A stretch of DNA of 15,605 nucleotides. Origin: an uncultured Bacteroidales bacterium. Lineage in GTDB: Bacteria > Bacteroidota > Bacteroidia > Bacteroidales > P3. Shown piece by piece: positions 1-6,750 of the stretch (positions are counted from its first letter, which is position 1; every line of letters starts with the position of its first letter). The translations under genes were made by a program, and so were the position numbers. The notes under the pieces were generated by a model that saw only the letters and a program-made list of their open reading frames with translations, had not been told where the DNA came from and ran no database searches. The stretch spans positions 1 to 15,605 of the forward strand of contig CALGCG010000107.1 of the NCBI GenBank assembly GCA_937884485.1. Reading direction: 5' to 3'.

Positions 1-90
1 ATAGTTCCTATATACAGTATATAAGAACTATATAAGAACTATATGAGAACGATATGGGAACTATATAGGAAGGGGCGAATTCGGGGCCTA
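1..90. repeat. Palindromic array of 11-bp repeats, copy 1 (left arm cut by window edge)
   Basis: Five tandem 11-bp units run 19-73: ATATAAGAACT twice, then ATATGAGAACG, ATATGGGAACT and ATATAGGAAGG. Before them are a 4-bp centre, CAGT (15-18), and one inverted unit, GTTCCTATATA (4-14). After them comes a GC-rich flank, GGCGAATTCGGGG (74-86). The plan matches copy 2 at 6573-6750: inverted units, 4-bp centre, five direct units, a last unit ending GAAGG, then a G-rich GCGAATT flank. The rest of the left arm must lie upstream of the window. The element ends about 65 bp before the -7 box of the DUF4835 gene. Its function is unknown. Confidence 0.88.
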
Positions 91-155
91 TTCGTCACGA
101 TGCCGGCACCGGGAGGGTTTTGTTTTTTTATTGCCGTCATTTCAAAATTATTTTG

Positions 156-163
156 TATATTTG
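156..163 (+). promoter_or_regulatory. Bacteroidetes-type -7 box of the DUF4835 gene
   Basis: TATATTTG at 156-163 matches the Bacteroidetes -7 consensus TAnnTTTG exactly and continues as TTTGCA, a common extension. The best -33 candidate is a weak TTG at 131-133, with 22 bp of spacer. Transcription would start near 169-171, only a few bases before the ATG at 175. Either the leader is very short or an additional upstream start exists. Confidence 0.6.
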
Positions 164-174
164 CAAGGAAAAGT

Positions 175-1095
175 ATGCGACGAATATTGTCTATAGCACT
201 GATAATGTTGGTGTTCCGCTCCGCTATGGGGCAGGAATTCCGTTGCACCGTGACGGTCAACCCCCAGAAACTGCTCACCACGACGCAGGCTTACGAGTCG
301 GCGGGCGACAAGAAGATTTTCGACAACATGAAGCAGGCCCTGGAGGATTTCATCAACGGGCGCCACTGGACCAACCTCGAGTTCCAGCAGCAGGAGAAAA
401 TCGACTGCTCCTTCTCGCTCATCCTCCAGCAGCGCAACTCGGCCACCGACTTCGTGGCACAGATTTCGGTACAGATGCGCCGCCCGGTCTACAACTCCAC
501 CTACACCACGGGCCTCTTCAACTACATGGAGCAGCCCACCTTCTCGTTCTCCTACAACGAGAGCCAGCCCCTCGATTTCGACCCCAACAACTTCAGCAGC
601 ATCCTCGCCTCCACGGTGGCCTACTACTGCTATGTCATGCTCGGCGTCTACTTCGACAGCTTCGCCCCCAACGGCGGCGACCCCTACTACCAGATGGCGC
701 AGCAGGTGGTGCAGGCCGTCGATGTGTCGAAATATTCCGGCTGGGACTCCAAGGGAGGCCGCAGCCGCTACTGGTTCATGGAGAACCACACCAACAGCGC
801 CTATGCCCCGCTGCGCGATGCCTATTACAGCTACCACCGCCTCGGGCTCGACATGATGACGCGCGACCAGCCCGCCGCACGGCAGGCCATCCTGCAGGCC
901 CTCAGGGCCTTGCAGCAGGCTCACCGCCGCAACACCACGATGCTCTCGCTGCAGCAGTTCGTCGATGTGAAGATTCAGGAAATCATCTCCATCTTCACCC
1001 CCGCGCCCCCGGAGGAGAAGAAGGAAGTGTACAACATCATACGCGACATCAGCCCCATCAATGTATCCAAGCTGAAAGGTTTTAACACAAAATAA
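175..1095 (+). CDS. DUF4835 family secreted protein
   Basis: A 306-aa protein starting at ATG 175. It begins MRRILSIALIML, a basic n-region and hydrophobic core, with probable signal-peptidase cleavage just before QEFRCTVTVN at about residue 20. The start of the mature chain (CTVTVNPQKL), the following FINGRHWTNLEF segment and the length fit the DUF4835 family of Bacteroidetes. Some databases link that family to type IX secretion (PorD-like); I recall this from memory and cannot test it here. The product should be periplasmic or outer-membrane associated. The reading frame is open back to 43, but that extension crosses the 11-bp repeats and the -7 box and would place the signal peptide internally, so 175 is preferred. 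The aminotransferase gene follows after 20 bp, suggesting a two-gene transcript ending at the terminator near 2452-2499. Codons are strongly C-ending. Confidence 0.8.
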   Translation: MRRILSIALIMLVFRSAMGQEFRCTVTVNPQKLLTTTQAYESAGDKKIFDNMKQALEDFINGRHWTNLEFQQQEKIDCSFSLILQQRNSATDFVAQISVQMRRPVYNSTYTTGLFNYMEQPTFSFSYNESQPLDFDPNNFSSILASTVAYYCYVMLGVYFDSFAPNGGDPYYQMAQQVVQAVDVSKYSGWDSKGGRSRYWFMENHTNSAYAPLRDAYYSYHRLGLDMMTRDQPAARQAILQALRALQQAHRRNTTMLSLQQFVDVKIQEIISIFTPAPPEEKKEVYNIIRDISPINVSKLKGFNTK

Positions 1096-1115
1096 ATACA
1101 TAAAATTACAATATC

Positions 1116-2432
1116 ATGTCACAAATACCTATACAAAAAGAAACGATAGACCGCATTGCAGCGGCCAACAAGATCCAGAACCCCGGCAAGGCCAGCATCC
1201 GCGAGATGCGCAAGATGATCCAGGACGTTGAAAAAGAGACCGGTGTCCGCTTCGTGAAGATGGAGATGGGCATCCCCGGCCTGCCCGCCCCCAAGGTGGG
1301 CGTCGAGGCCCAGATCGAGGCCCTCCGCAACGGTGTGGCCAGCATCTACCCCGAAATCTACGGCACCGCCGACTTCAAGAAGGAGGCCGCCCGCTTCGTC
1401 AAGAACTTCCTCGACATCGACGTCACCCCCGACTGCTGCGTGCCCACCGTGGGCTCCATGCAGGCCGGCTTCGCCAGCTTCCTCACCCTCACCCGCTACG
1501 ACGCCAAGAAGACCAAGGTGCTCTTCATCGACCCCGGTTTCCCCGTGCAGAAGCAGCAGTGCCGTGTCCTCGGCATCCCCATGAAGACCTTCGACGTCTA
1601 CGAATACCGTGGCGACAAGCTGCGCGACAAACTTGAAGAAGAACTTAAAGACGGCGACGTTGCCTGCCTGATTTACAGCTCTCCCAACAATCCCGCATGG
1701 TTCTGCTTCACCGAGCACGAACTCCAGATTATCGGCGAGATGGCCAACAAGTACGGTGTGGTTGTCCTCGAGGACGACGCCTACTTCCTGATGGACTTCC
1801 GCAAGGACTACAGCGTCCCCGGCAAGGCCCCCTTCCAGCCCACCGTTGCCAAATACACTGACAACTATGTGCTTATGATTTCCGGCTCGAAGAGCTTCTC
1901 CTATGCCGGCGAGCGCATCGCCATGATGATTTGCAGCCCCACGCTGTTCAACAAGGAGTGCCCCGACCTGGCCCGCTACTACAGCCAGACGCAACTCGGC
2001 CGTGCCCTGATTTTCGGCACGTTGTACTGCCTCAGTTCAGGTACTGCTCACAGTGTCCAGTATGCCATGGCCGCCATGCTGAAGGGCGCCAACGACGGCA
2101 CCTTCAACTTTGTGAAGGACATCAAGGAGTACGGCGAGAAGGCCAACGTCATGAAGAAACTCTTCACCGACAACGGCTTCTATATCGTCTATGACAAGGA
2201 TATGGGCGAGGACATCGGCGACGGTTTCTACTTCACCTTCTGCTATCCCGGTTTCGGTGGCGTCGACCTGCTCAACGAGCTCATCCGCTACGGCGTCAGC
2301 GCCATCGCCCTCGACATCACGGGCAGCCACAAGCAGGGCATCCGTGCCTGCGTGGCCCTGGTGCAGCGCGACCAGTTCCCCGACCTCAAGGTCCGCCTCG
2401 AACAGTTCCATAAAGACCACCCGGTGAAATAA
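1116..2432 (+). CDS. PLP-dependent aminotransferase, class I/II
   Basis: A 438-aa fold-type I aminotransferase. Visible landmarks are the SSPNNP motif (188-193), EDDAY (219-223) with the aspartate expected to contact the pyridine nitrogen, and SGSKSFSYAGERI (256-268) with K259 as the probable Schiff-base lysine. R410 in GIRACVAL is a candidate substrate-carboxylate arginine. It should transfer an amino group from an amino acid to a 2-oxo acid in the cytoplasm; the substrate cannot be read from the sequence. The overall form resembles the aspartate/aromatic aminotransferase-like proteins widely annotated in Bacteroidales. The start ATG 1116 follows the DUF4835 stop by 20 bp with no promoter in the gap, so the two are probably co-transcribed. 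The D-2-hydroxyacid dehydrogenase nearby could use 2-oxo acids but is on the opposite strand, so a shared pathway is only a guess. Confidence 0.9.
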   Translation: MSQIPIQKETIDRIAAANKIQNPGKASIREMRKMIQDVEKETGVRFVKMEMGIPGLPAPKVGVEAQIEALRNGVASIYPEIYGTADFKKEAARFVKNFLDIDVTPDCCVPTVGSMQAGFASFLTLTRYDAKKTKVLFIDPGFPVQKQQCRVLGIPMKTFDVYEYRGDKLRDKLEEELKDGDVACLIYSSPNNPAWFCFTEHELQIIGEMANKYGVVVLEDDAYFLMDFRKDYSVPGKAPFQPTVAKYTDNYVLMISGSKSFSYAGERIAMMICSPTLFNKECPDLARYYSQTQLGRALIFGTLYCLSSGTAHSVQYAMAAMLKGANDGTFNFVKDIKEYGEKANVMKKLFTDNGFYIVYDKDMGEDIGDGFYFTFCYPGFGGVDLLNELIRYGVSAIALDITGSHKQGIRACVALVQRDQFPDLKVRLEQFHKDHPVK

Positions 2433-2451
2433 AACCCTCACCGACAGTCAT

Positions 2452-2499
2452 AAAAAAAAGGACGCCGAGGCCCGCAATGGCCCCGGCGTCCTTCTTTTG
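2452..2499. terminator. Bidirectional intrinsic terminator
   Basis: The stem pairs 2460-2472 (GGACGCCGAGGCC) with 2479-2491 (GGCCCCGGCGTCC): 12 of 13 pairs, one A/C mismatch, 6-nt loop CGCAAT. On the + strand it is followed by TTCTTTTG. On the - strand it is followed by eight T (the A run 2452-2459). It can end the aminotransferase transcript from the left and the lipoprotein/dnaA-side transcript from the right. Confidence 0.9.
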
Positions 2500-2501
2500 T
2501 C

Positions 2502-2531
2502 CTTCTGCGTGGCGGCAACGCCCCGCAGAAG
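2502..2531. other. Second hairpin with GCAA tetraloop beside the terminator
   Basis: Arm 2502-2514 (CTTCTGCGTGGCG) pairs with 2519-2531 (CGCCCCGCAGAAG): 12 of 13 pairs, one T/C mismatch, closed by the GNRA-type loop GCAA (2515-2518). No U tract follows on either strand, so alone it is not a classical terminator. It may block 3' exonucleases or pause polymerase arriving from the lipoprotein side. Confidence 0.7.
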
Positions 2532-2582
2532 ACTGAGATGTTCTTTGTGTTATCCTTATTTATAGTTTTATAAATTCCTCTT

Positions 2583-2948
2583 TTATTGGGGAGTCAATAT
2601 GAAATATCCTTTTTCTGAGTGATTGAATAAGGTATCATTTCGAACGAACAAAGTATCAATATACGGTGGGTTGTTATAGACTTTGTTCCGTTTGCCTATT
2701 TCGGTCCAATGAAAAATCAATACACTATCGTCTGCAATGTTGAATACTCCGCTCATCTTATCCCGGAAATGTCCATCAAAGTCAGCAGACCAAATAGCAA
2801 TACTGGCCAGCGAGTCTTCGTATAAGGTAATCTCTGCCTTATTGTAAAACCCCCATATACCTTGATATACGCTCTCGTTTTTGTTCTTGCAAGCGGTCAT
2901 CATTACAAGGGCGCACGCCATCGCACCGAGTAAAAATACTTTCTTCAT
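2583..2948 (-). CDS. Small predicted lipoprotein, function unknown
   Basis: A 121-aa protein with a lipoprotein signal peptide: MKKVFLLGAMACALVMMTAC, lipobox MTAC, C20 as the likely lipidated residue, and mature chain starting CKNKNES. I do not recognise a family. The mature part is about 100 residues, rich in aromatic and acidic residues with alternating hydrophobic positions, compatible with a small beta-rich domain, and ends with TLFNHSEKGYFILTPQ. Two sampled 60-bp lines give 38% and 50% G+C, clearly lower than the GC-rich neighbours, and codon use differs too, so it may be a recent arrival or an accessory gene. It lies 88 bp after the D-2-hydroxyacid dehydrogenase on the same strand. I see no TAnnTTTG motif in the gap, so read-through is possible. 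Its transcript would end in the two hairpins at 2460-2531. Confidence 0.75.
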   Translation of the reverse strand: MKKVFLLGAMACALVMMTACKNKNESVYQGIWGFYNKAEITLYEDSLASIAIWSADFDGHFRDKMSGVFNIADDSVLIFHWTEIGKRNKVYNNPPYIDTLFVRNDTLFNHSEKGYFILTPQ

Positions 2949-3036
2949 TGTCTGTCTGTGTCTGTTGTTTCTGTTCGGGCTGTTGTTTCATTTCTGCTTT
3001 TCACCGCACACAAGGGCGGAGGGCGTTACATCGACT

Positions 3037-3963
3037 TTAGAGCCACTGGTCGACGTGGCCGAAGACGATGTCGGCGCGGGCGGCGAAGCTCTCCTCGGTG
3101 GCAAAGGCCACGTGGGGCGTGACGAGGCAACGGTTGGTGGAGAGCAGGAGGTGGTTGATGGGCAGGGGAGGTTCCTGCTCGAAGACGTCGAAGGCTGCAC
3201 CGGCGATGCGGCTCTCTACCAGCGCTTTGCCGACGGCGGCGATGTCGCACACGGGGCCGCGGGCGGTGTTGACCAGCAGGGCGGTGGGTTTCATCAGGGA
3301 GAGGGCACGTTCGCCGATGAGGGCGCGGGTCTCGTCGCAGAGGGGTACGTGGAGGCTGACGATGTCGCTCTGGCGCAGCAGGTCGTCCAGCGGCATGTAG
3401 GTGACACCCAGGGCTTTCACCTCGGGGCGCTCGGTACGGCTCCAGGCGATGACCTTGGCACCGAAGGCCAGCAGCAGGCGGGCGGTGGCGGTGCCGATGG
3501 CGCCGGTGCCGACGATGCCGACGGTCTTGCCCCTCAGTTCGCGGCCGAGGAAGGTGCCGCGGCTGCCACCCTGGCGGATGGCTTCGTTGAGGGTGACGAT
3601 GTTGCGCAGCAGGTCGAGCATCATGCCTACGGTCAGTTCGCTGACGGCGGTGGTGGAGTAGCCGGCGGCGTTCTGCACCTTGATGCCGTGGTTCGAGCAA
3701 TACTTGAGGTCGATATGGTCAAGTCCTGTAAATGCAACGCTTAAGTACTTTAAATTTGTGCATTGCTTTAATACTGTTTCCGTCAGTTTGATGTTGCTGA
3801 TGACGGCCACATCGGCGTCCTTCATGCGCTGGGCGAGGGTCTCCTCGTCCTCTTTGCGGTCCATATAATAGGTGAACTCGTGGCCCATGGCGGCATAGTG
3901 CTCGCGGAGGGTCTCAAAGTGTTCGCGGGATATACCCAGTGATTCTACACAAACAATATTCAT
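3037..3963 (-). CDS. D-2-hydroxyacid dehydrogenase (NAD(P)-dependent)
   Basis: A 308-aa protein with the full D-2-hydroxyacid dehydrogenase layout. The nucleotide-binding motif VGTGAIG is at 151-157. The catalytic trio is R235 in VNTARGPV, E264 in FEQEP and H284 in TPHVAF. It should interconvert a 2-oxo acid and a D-2-hydroxy acid in the cytoplasm; hydroxypyruvate/glycerate, pyruvate/lactate and longer substrates are all possible. The second beta strand of the Rossmann fold ends AWSRTERP (173-180), with S-R-T where NAD-specific members carry an aspartate. That hints at NADP(H) preference (inference from family knowledge). The start ATG lies 4 bp after the flavin reductase stop, so the two are almost certainly co-transcribed with dnaA upstream. 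Confidence 0.9.
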   Translation of the reverse strand: MNIVCVESLGISREHFETLREHYAAMGHEFTYYMDRKEDEETLAQRMKDADVAVISNIKLTETVLKQCTNLKYLSVAFTGLDHIDLKYCSNHGIKVQNAAGYSTTAVSELTVGMMLDLLRNIVTLNEAIRQGGSRGTFLGRELRGKTVGIVGTGAIGTATARLLLAFGAKVIAWSRTERPEVKALGVTYMPLDDLLRQSDIVSLHVPLCDETRALIGERALSLMKPTALLVNTARGPVCDIAAVGKALVESRIAGAAFDVFEQEPPLPINHLLLSTNRCLVTPHVAFATEESFAARADIVFGHVDQWL

Positions 3964-3967
3964 AGTT

Positions 3968-4534
3968 CTATTTACGTTTTTTTACACTGAATCCGAATCC
4001 GCCTAGCTTCTCGCCGAGGGAATAGTATTTGCCGTGGCTGTAGGCCAGAGGGCCGGCGTGGTTGAGCTGGAAGGCTCCTGTGCTCTTGTCGATGAGGCTG
4101 TCCTCGGCGTTGACGGCCACCACGTTGGCCATAAACATGTCGTGCGTGCCGAGATGCTTGACTTCGAACACTTTGCACTCGATGTTCAGAGGGCTTTCCT
4201 TGATGAGCGGGGCTTTGACTTTCTGTGCCTGCTCGGGGTGGAGTCCCATTTCGCGGAACTTGTTGACGTCGCGGCCGCTCTTGACGCCGCACCAGTCGGT
4301 CTGGCGGGCCAGGGCGGTGGTGGTGAGGTTGATGACGAACTCGCCCGTGCGGGAAATCAGCTCGTGGCTGTGGCGCTGGGGGCGCACGCTGATATAGCAC
4401 ATGGGCGGGTCACTGCAGATAGTGCCCGTCCATGCGATGGTGATGATGTTGTAGTTGTCCGGGCTGTCGCCGCAGCTGACCATGACGGCCGGCAGCGGGT
4501 AGATCATCGTCCCGGGTTTGAATGCGGTTTTCAT
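3968..4534 (-). CDS. Flavin reductase family protein (FMN-binding split barrel)
   Basis: A 188-aa protein resembling flavin reductase/flavoredoxin-like proteins. The N-terminal FKPGTMIYPLPAVMVSCG, the following NIITIAWTGTICSDPPMCYISV and the C-terminal LGGFGFSVKKRK fit the Bacteroidales members of this group. It probably binds FMN and transfers electrons in the cytoplasm; the partner is unknown. The frame stays open upstream into dnaA, but those residues are a shadow of dnaA (Arg/Ser/Pro-rich). ATG 4534 begins MKTAFKPG as in the family. An alternative ATG at 4570 (MDRRHPAG) lies just beyond the dnaA stop and would add 12 residues. The 40-bp gap to dnaA and the 4-bp gap to the dehydrogenase indicate an operon. 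The stop is TAG. Confidence 0.85.
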   Translation of the reverse strand: MKTAFKPGTMIYPLPAVMVSCGDSPDNYNIITIAWTGTICSDPPMCYISVRPQRHSHELISRTGEFVINLTTTALARQTDWCGVKSGRDVNKFREMGLHPEQAQKVKAPLIKESPLNIECKVFEVKHLGTHDMFMANVVAVNAEDSLIDKSTGAFQLNHAGPLAYSHGKYYSLGEKLGGFGFSVKKRK

Positions 4535-4574
4535 TTTCTCAATTGTGCCGGCAGGATGCCGGCGGTCCATGTTA

Positions 4575-6047
4575 CTATGCCTCCTTGAACTTCTTCTCCA
4601 GCTCGTCGACCAGGTTGCGGATGTAGCGGTCGGTCTGGCGCAGGTTCTCGATGGTCTTGCAGGCGTGGAGCACGGTGGCGTGGTCCTTGTTGCCGCACTG
4701 CATGCCGATGACGGCGAGGGAGGATTTGGTAATCTTCTTGGCGAAGTACATGGAGAGCTGGCGGGCCTGCACAATCTCACGCTTGCGCGAGGTCTGCTGG
4801 ATGGCTTCGACGGGGAGGTCGAGGCTGTCGCAGACCACCTTCTGGATGTAGTCGATGGTGATCTCGCGTGTGCTGCTCTGCACGTACTTGTCGATCATCT
4901 GCTTGGTGAGGTCGAGGGTTATCTGCTTGCGGTTCAGCGAGCTCTGCGCGATGAGGGAGATGAGGGCGCCTTCGAGTTCGCGCACGTTGGTGTTGATGTT
5001 GTAGGCGATGTACTCGATGATTTCGTCGTCCATCTCGATGCCGTCGTTCTGCAGTTTCTGGCGCAGGATGGCCTTGCGGGTTTCGACGTCGGGAGCCTGG
5101 AGGTCGGCATTGAGACCCCACTTGAGGCGGCTCAGCAGGCGGGGCTCGAGGCCCTGGAGCTCGCCGGGGGCTTTGTCGGAGGTGATGATAATCTGACAGT
5201 TGCGCTGATGCAGATAGTTAAAGATATGGAAGAAGGCTTCCTGGGTTTTCTGTGCTTTGCCTGACCAGAACTGGATGTCGTCGATGATGAGGACGTCGAT
5301 AAGCTCGTAGAAATGGATGAAGTCATTGGTGGTGCCGGCGCGTCCGGCCTCGGCGTACTGCTGCATGAACTGCTCGCTGGTGACATAGAGGACGGTCTTG
5401 TCGGGGTGCAGCTCCTTGGTCTTGAGACCTATGGCGTTGGCCAGGTGGGTCTTGCCGAGGCCCACGCTGCTGTGCAGCAGGAGGGGGTTGAAGGAGGTGA
5501 GACCCGGTTTTTCGGCCACGGCGTAGCCGGCCGAGCGCGCCAGGCGGTTGCAGTCGCCCTCGACGAAGTTCTCCAGCGTGTAGTTGGGGCTGAGCTGCGA
5601 GTTGACGCGGGTCTTCTGGATGCCGGGGATGACGAAGGGGTTGGGTATCTCGCGCGCGTTATCTTTATTAATGTTGACGGGCATGTCGGTGAGGGGGTTC
5701 TTCACCGAGGTGCGGCCGTGGGAGGGCAGGGTGGTGCTGAGCAGGTCCGAGGGGATGGTCTGGTCCATGACGATGCTGTATTTCAGCATGGCGTTGGGGC
5801 CCAGCTTCATGCGGATGACGCGCTTCAGCAGGTCGATGTAATGATACTCAATATATTCATAGAAGAACGAACTGGGCACCTGCACCAGCAGCGTGCTGCC
5901 TTCGAGCTGAAGGGGCACGATGGGTATGAACCAGGTTTCGAAGGCCGTCTTGTTGTCCGGTCCCAGGGCGTCTTTTATCACTTCGAGGCACTCTGCCCAC
6001 ACTCGTTTGTAGTCTTCCTCTATCATTTTAGTATTACTGTGTTCCAT
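4575..6047 (-). CDS. dnaA: Chromosomal replication initiator protein DnaA
   Basis: About 490 aa. The N-terminal domain I begins IEEDYKRVWAECLEVIKD and ends near residue 95. A variable linker follows (about 95-150). The AAA+ domain holds Walker A in SSVGLGKTH (GLGKT about 196-200), Walker B LIIDD (about 253-257), LEPRLLSRL with arginine-finger candidates, and sensor II VRELEGAL (about 355-362). Domain IV carries the DNA-binding signature CGNKDHATVLHACKTI (about 451-466). It binds DnaA boxes at oriC, melts the origin and loads the helicase. The longest frame starts at a TTG (6053); ATG 6047 (MEHSNTK) is preferred, and ATG 6026 (MIEEDY) is possible. It is first in a leftward series with the flavin reductase and dehydrogenase genes. 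A DnaA-box-like site and a promoter candidate lie within 70 bp upstream, consistent with autoregulation. Confidence 0.97.
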   Translation of the reverse strand: MEHSNTKMIEEDYKRVWAECLEVIKDALGPDNKTAFETWFIPIVPLQLEGSTLLVQVPSSFFYEYIEYHYIDLLKRVIRMKLGPNAMLKYSIVMDQTIPSDLLSTTLPSHGRTSVKNPLTDMPVNINKDNAREIPNPFVIPGIQKTRVNSQLSPNYTLENFVEGDCNRLARSAGYAVAEKPGLTSFNPLLLHSSVGLGKTHLANAIGLKTKELHPDKTVLYVTSEQFMQQYAEAGRAGTTNDFIHFYELIDVLIIDDIQFWSGKAQKTQEAFFHIFNYLHQRNCQIIITSDKAPGELQGLEPRLLSRLKWGLNADLQAPDVETRKAILRQKLQNDGIEMDDEIIEYIAYNINTNVRELEGALISLIAQSSLNRKQITLDLTKQMIDKYVQSSTREITIDYIQKVVCDSLDLPVEAIQQTSRKREIVQARQLSMYFAKKITKSSLAVIGMQCGNKDHATVLHACKTIENLRQTDRYIRNLVDELEKKFKEA

Positions 6048-6090
6048 TTTCAATGACTTATGCGTTTGGCATTACATTCGGTTTCGCTTG

Positions 6091-6098
6091 CAAAGTTC
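6091..6098 (-). promoter_or_regulatory. Candidate dnaA -7 box
   Basis: Read on the minus strand, 6098-6091 is GAACTTTG followed by CAAG. It matches TAnnTTTG at all but the first base and carries the TTTGCA extension also seen before the DUF4835 gene (TTTGCAAG) and lpdA (TTTGCA). It lies about 44 bp upstream of ATG 6047, giving a leader of roughly 35-40 nt. No clear -33 TTTG is seen. Confidence 0.45.
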
Positions 6099-6108
6099 AC
6101 TCTTTTTT

Positions 6109-6117
6109 TGTGCATAA
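6109..6117 (-). promoter_or_regulatory. DnaA-box-like site in the dnaA promoter region
   Basis: The + strand reads TGTGCATAA, so the minus strand is TTATGCACA, an exact match to the DnaA box consensus TTATNCACA. It lies 10 bp upstream of the candidate dnaA -7 box, where bound DnaA would cover the promoter. Autoregulation by DnaA is known in other bacteria; here it is an inference from position. Confidence 0.5.
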
Positions 6118-6451
6118 ATTCCGAAAAAAAAATTTGTACTTTGTCCTGTTTTTTTGTAAAGAAAACACCCTTCCGGCAATCCCCTCCCGAAGTCCATTTT
6201 TTGCAACTTGCTAAAAAACAAATTTATTTGTCTCTTTTTCCTCTTTTTCCCCGCTTTAAAATATACGTCTTTTTTCTGGATTTTAAAAATTTTTTTTCTC
6301 TCTTTTTGCCGTGGCCCCCCTTTTTTGTTCATAACTCAATATCGTCTTGTAAACGTGCCAGTTGTTGTTTAATATCTTTTGTAAACCGCTGTAATTCAAT
6401 GTTTCTTCATAAATGTTTGAAAATCAAAAACGCTTTTTCCCGGCAGAGATT

Positions 6452-6507
6452 CTAAGTGGTTGAGAAAGTGGTTTTGGGGGGAGATATGCACCCTAAATGG
6501 TTGAAAA
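6452..6507 (+). repeat. Imperfect 15-bp direct repeat pair
   Basis: CTAAGTGGTTGAGAA (6452-6466) and CTAAATGGTTGAAAA (6493-6507) match at 13 of 15 positions. Their starts are 41 bp apart, about four helical turns, so both would face the same side of the DNA. Possibly a pair of protein-binding sites; the function is unknown. Confidence 0.5.
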
Positions 6508-6572
6508 TTTTTTTTCGTGGAAGCACTTTTTTTCTTTTGAAAAAATGGTGCCCGGTAGCCGCCGGGTAGGCC

Positions 6573-6750
6573 CCTGCCTCGCCCCCGATTCGCCCCCGCT
6601 TCGGCCGTTCTTATATCGTTCTTATATCGTTCACATATAGTTCTTATATAGTATTTATATAGTGTATATAAGAACTATATGTGAACTATATGAGAACTAT
6701 ATGTAAACTATATGAGAAGGGCCGAAGCGGGGGCGAATTGGGGGCGAACC
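6573..6750. repeat. Palindromic array of 11-bp repeats, copy 2 (complete)
   Basis: The left arm has five 11-bp units (6607-6661): GTTCTTATATC twice, GTTCACATATA, GTTCTTATATA, GTATTTATATA. The centre is GTGT (6662-6665). The right arm has five complementary units (6666-6720): ATATAAGAACT, ATATGTGAACT, ATATGAGAACT, ATATGTAAACT, ATATGAGAAGG. GC-rich flanks extend the palindrome. The reverse complement of 6581-6606 matches the right flank (about 6720-6745) at 25 of 26 bases. The flanks are themselves 11-bp periodic: CGCCCCCGATT and CGCCCCCGCTT on the left, GGGGGCGAATT and GGGGGCGAACC on the right. Total length is about 175 bp. As RNA or extruded DNA it would form a very long hairpin. It lies 60 bp before the lpdA -33 box. 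Confidence 0.92.

Larger units (their letters stand above)
6048..6572. other. AT-rich intergenic region upstream of dnaA, oriC candidate or complex regulatory region
   Basis: No gene is visible here. The stretch is very AT-rich with many T and A tracts (for example near 6101-6109, 6124-6133 and 6285-6298), in sharp contrast to the GC-rich genes around it. It holds one TTATGCACA DnaA box (6109-6117, minus strand), a one-mismatch box TTATGAACA (6326-6334, minus strand), a 14-bp hyphenated palindrome ACAAATTTATTTGT (6218-6231), and a 15-bp imperfect direct repeat (6452-6507). A 5-bp-stem hairpin, CCCGG/CCGGG, lies at 6551-6566. Position between divergent dnaA and lpdA fits an origin, but only one good DnaA box is visible. 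Confidence 0.4.

Noticed and set aside
43..174. N-terminal extension of the DUF4835 protein by 44 codons
   Set aside because: It would bury the signal peptide and read through the 11-bp repeat array and the -7 box.
2881..3744. 287-aa open frame on the + strand across the dehydrogenase gene
   Set aside because: The translation is low-complexity Gly/Ala/Asp/Val, typical of an antisense shadow of a GC-rich gene; the opposite strand encodes an intact dehydrogenase with all catalytic residues.
4535..4780. Longer flavin reductase start inside dnaA
   Set aside because: The added residues are Arg/Ser/Pro-rich and arise from dnaA read in another frame; family members begin near FKPGTM.
6048..6053. 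TTG start of dnaA at 6053
   Set aside because: An ATG lies only two codons downstream (6047), so the TTG is unnecessary.
6060..6455. 131-aa open frame in the dnaA upstream gap, and an 86-aa one on the other strand
   Set aside because: Composition reflects T and A tracts (runs of Phe, Leu, Lys); no recognisable domain, and the region holds promoter-like and DnaA-box-like elements.
6607..6720. CRISPR array
   Set aside because: Units are 11 bp, directly adjacent with no spacers, and inverted around a centre; no cas genes are present.
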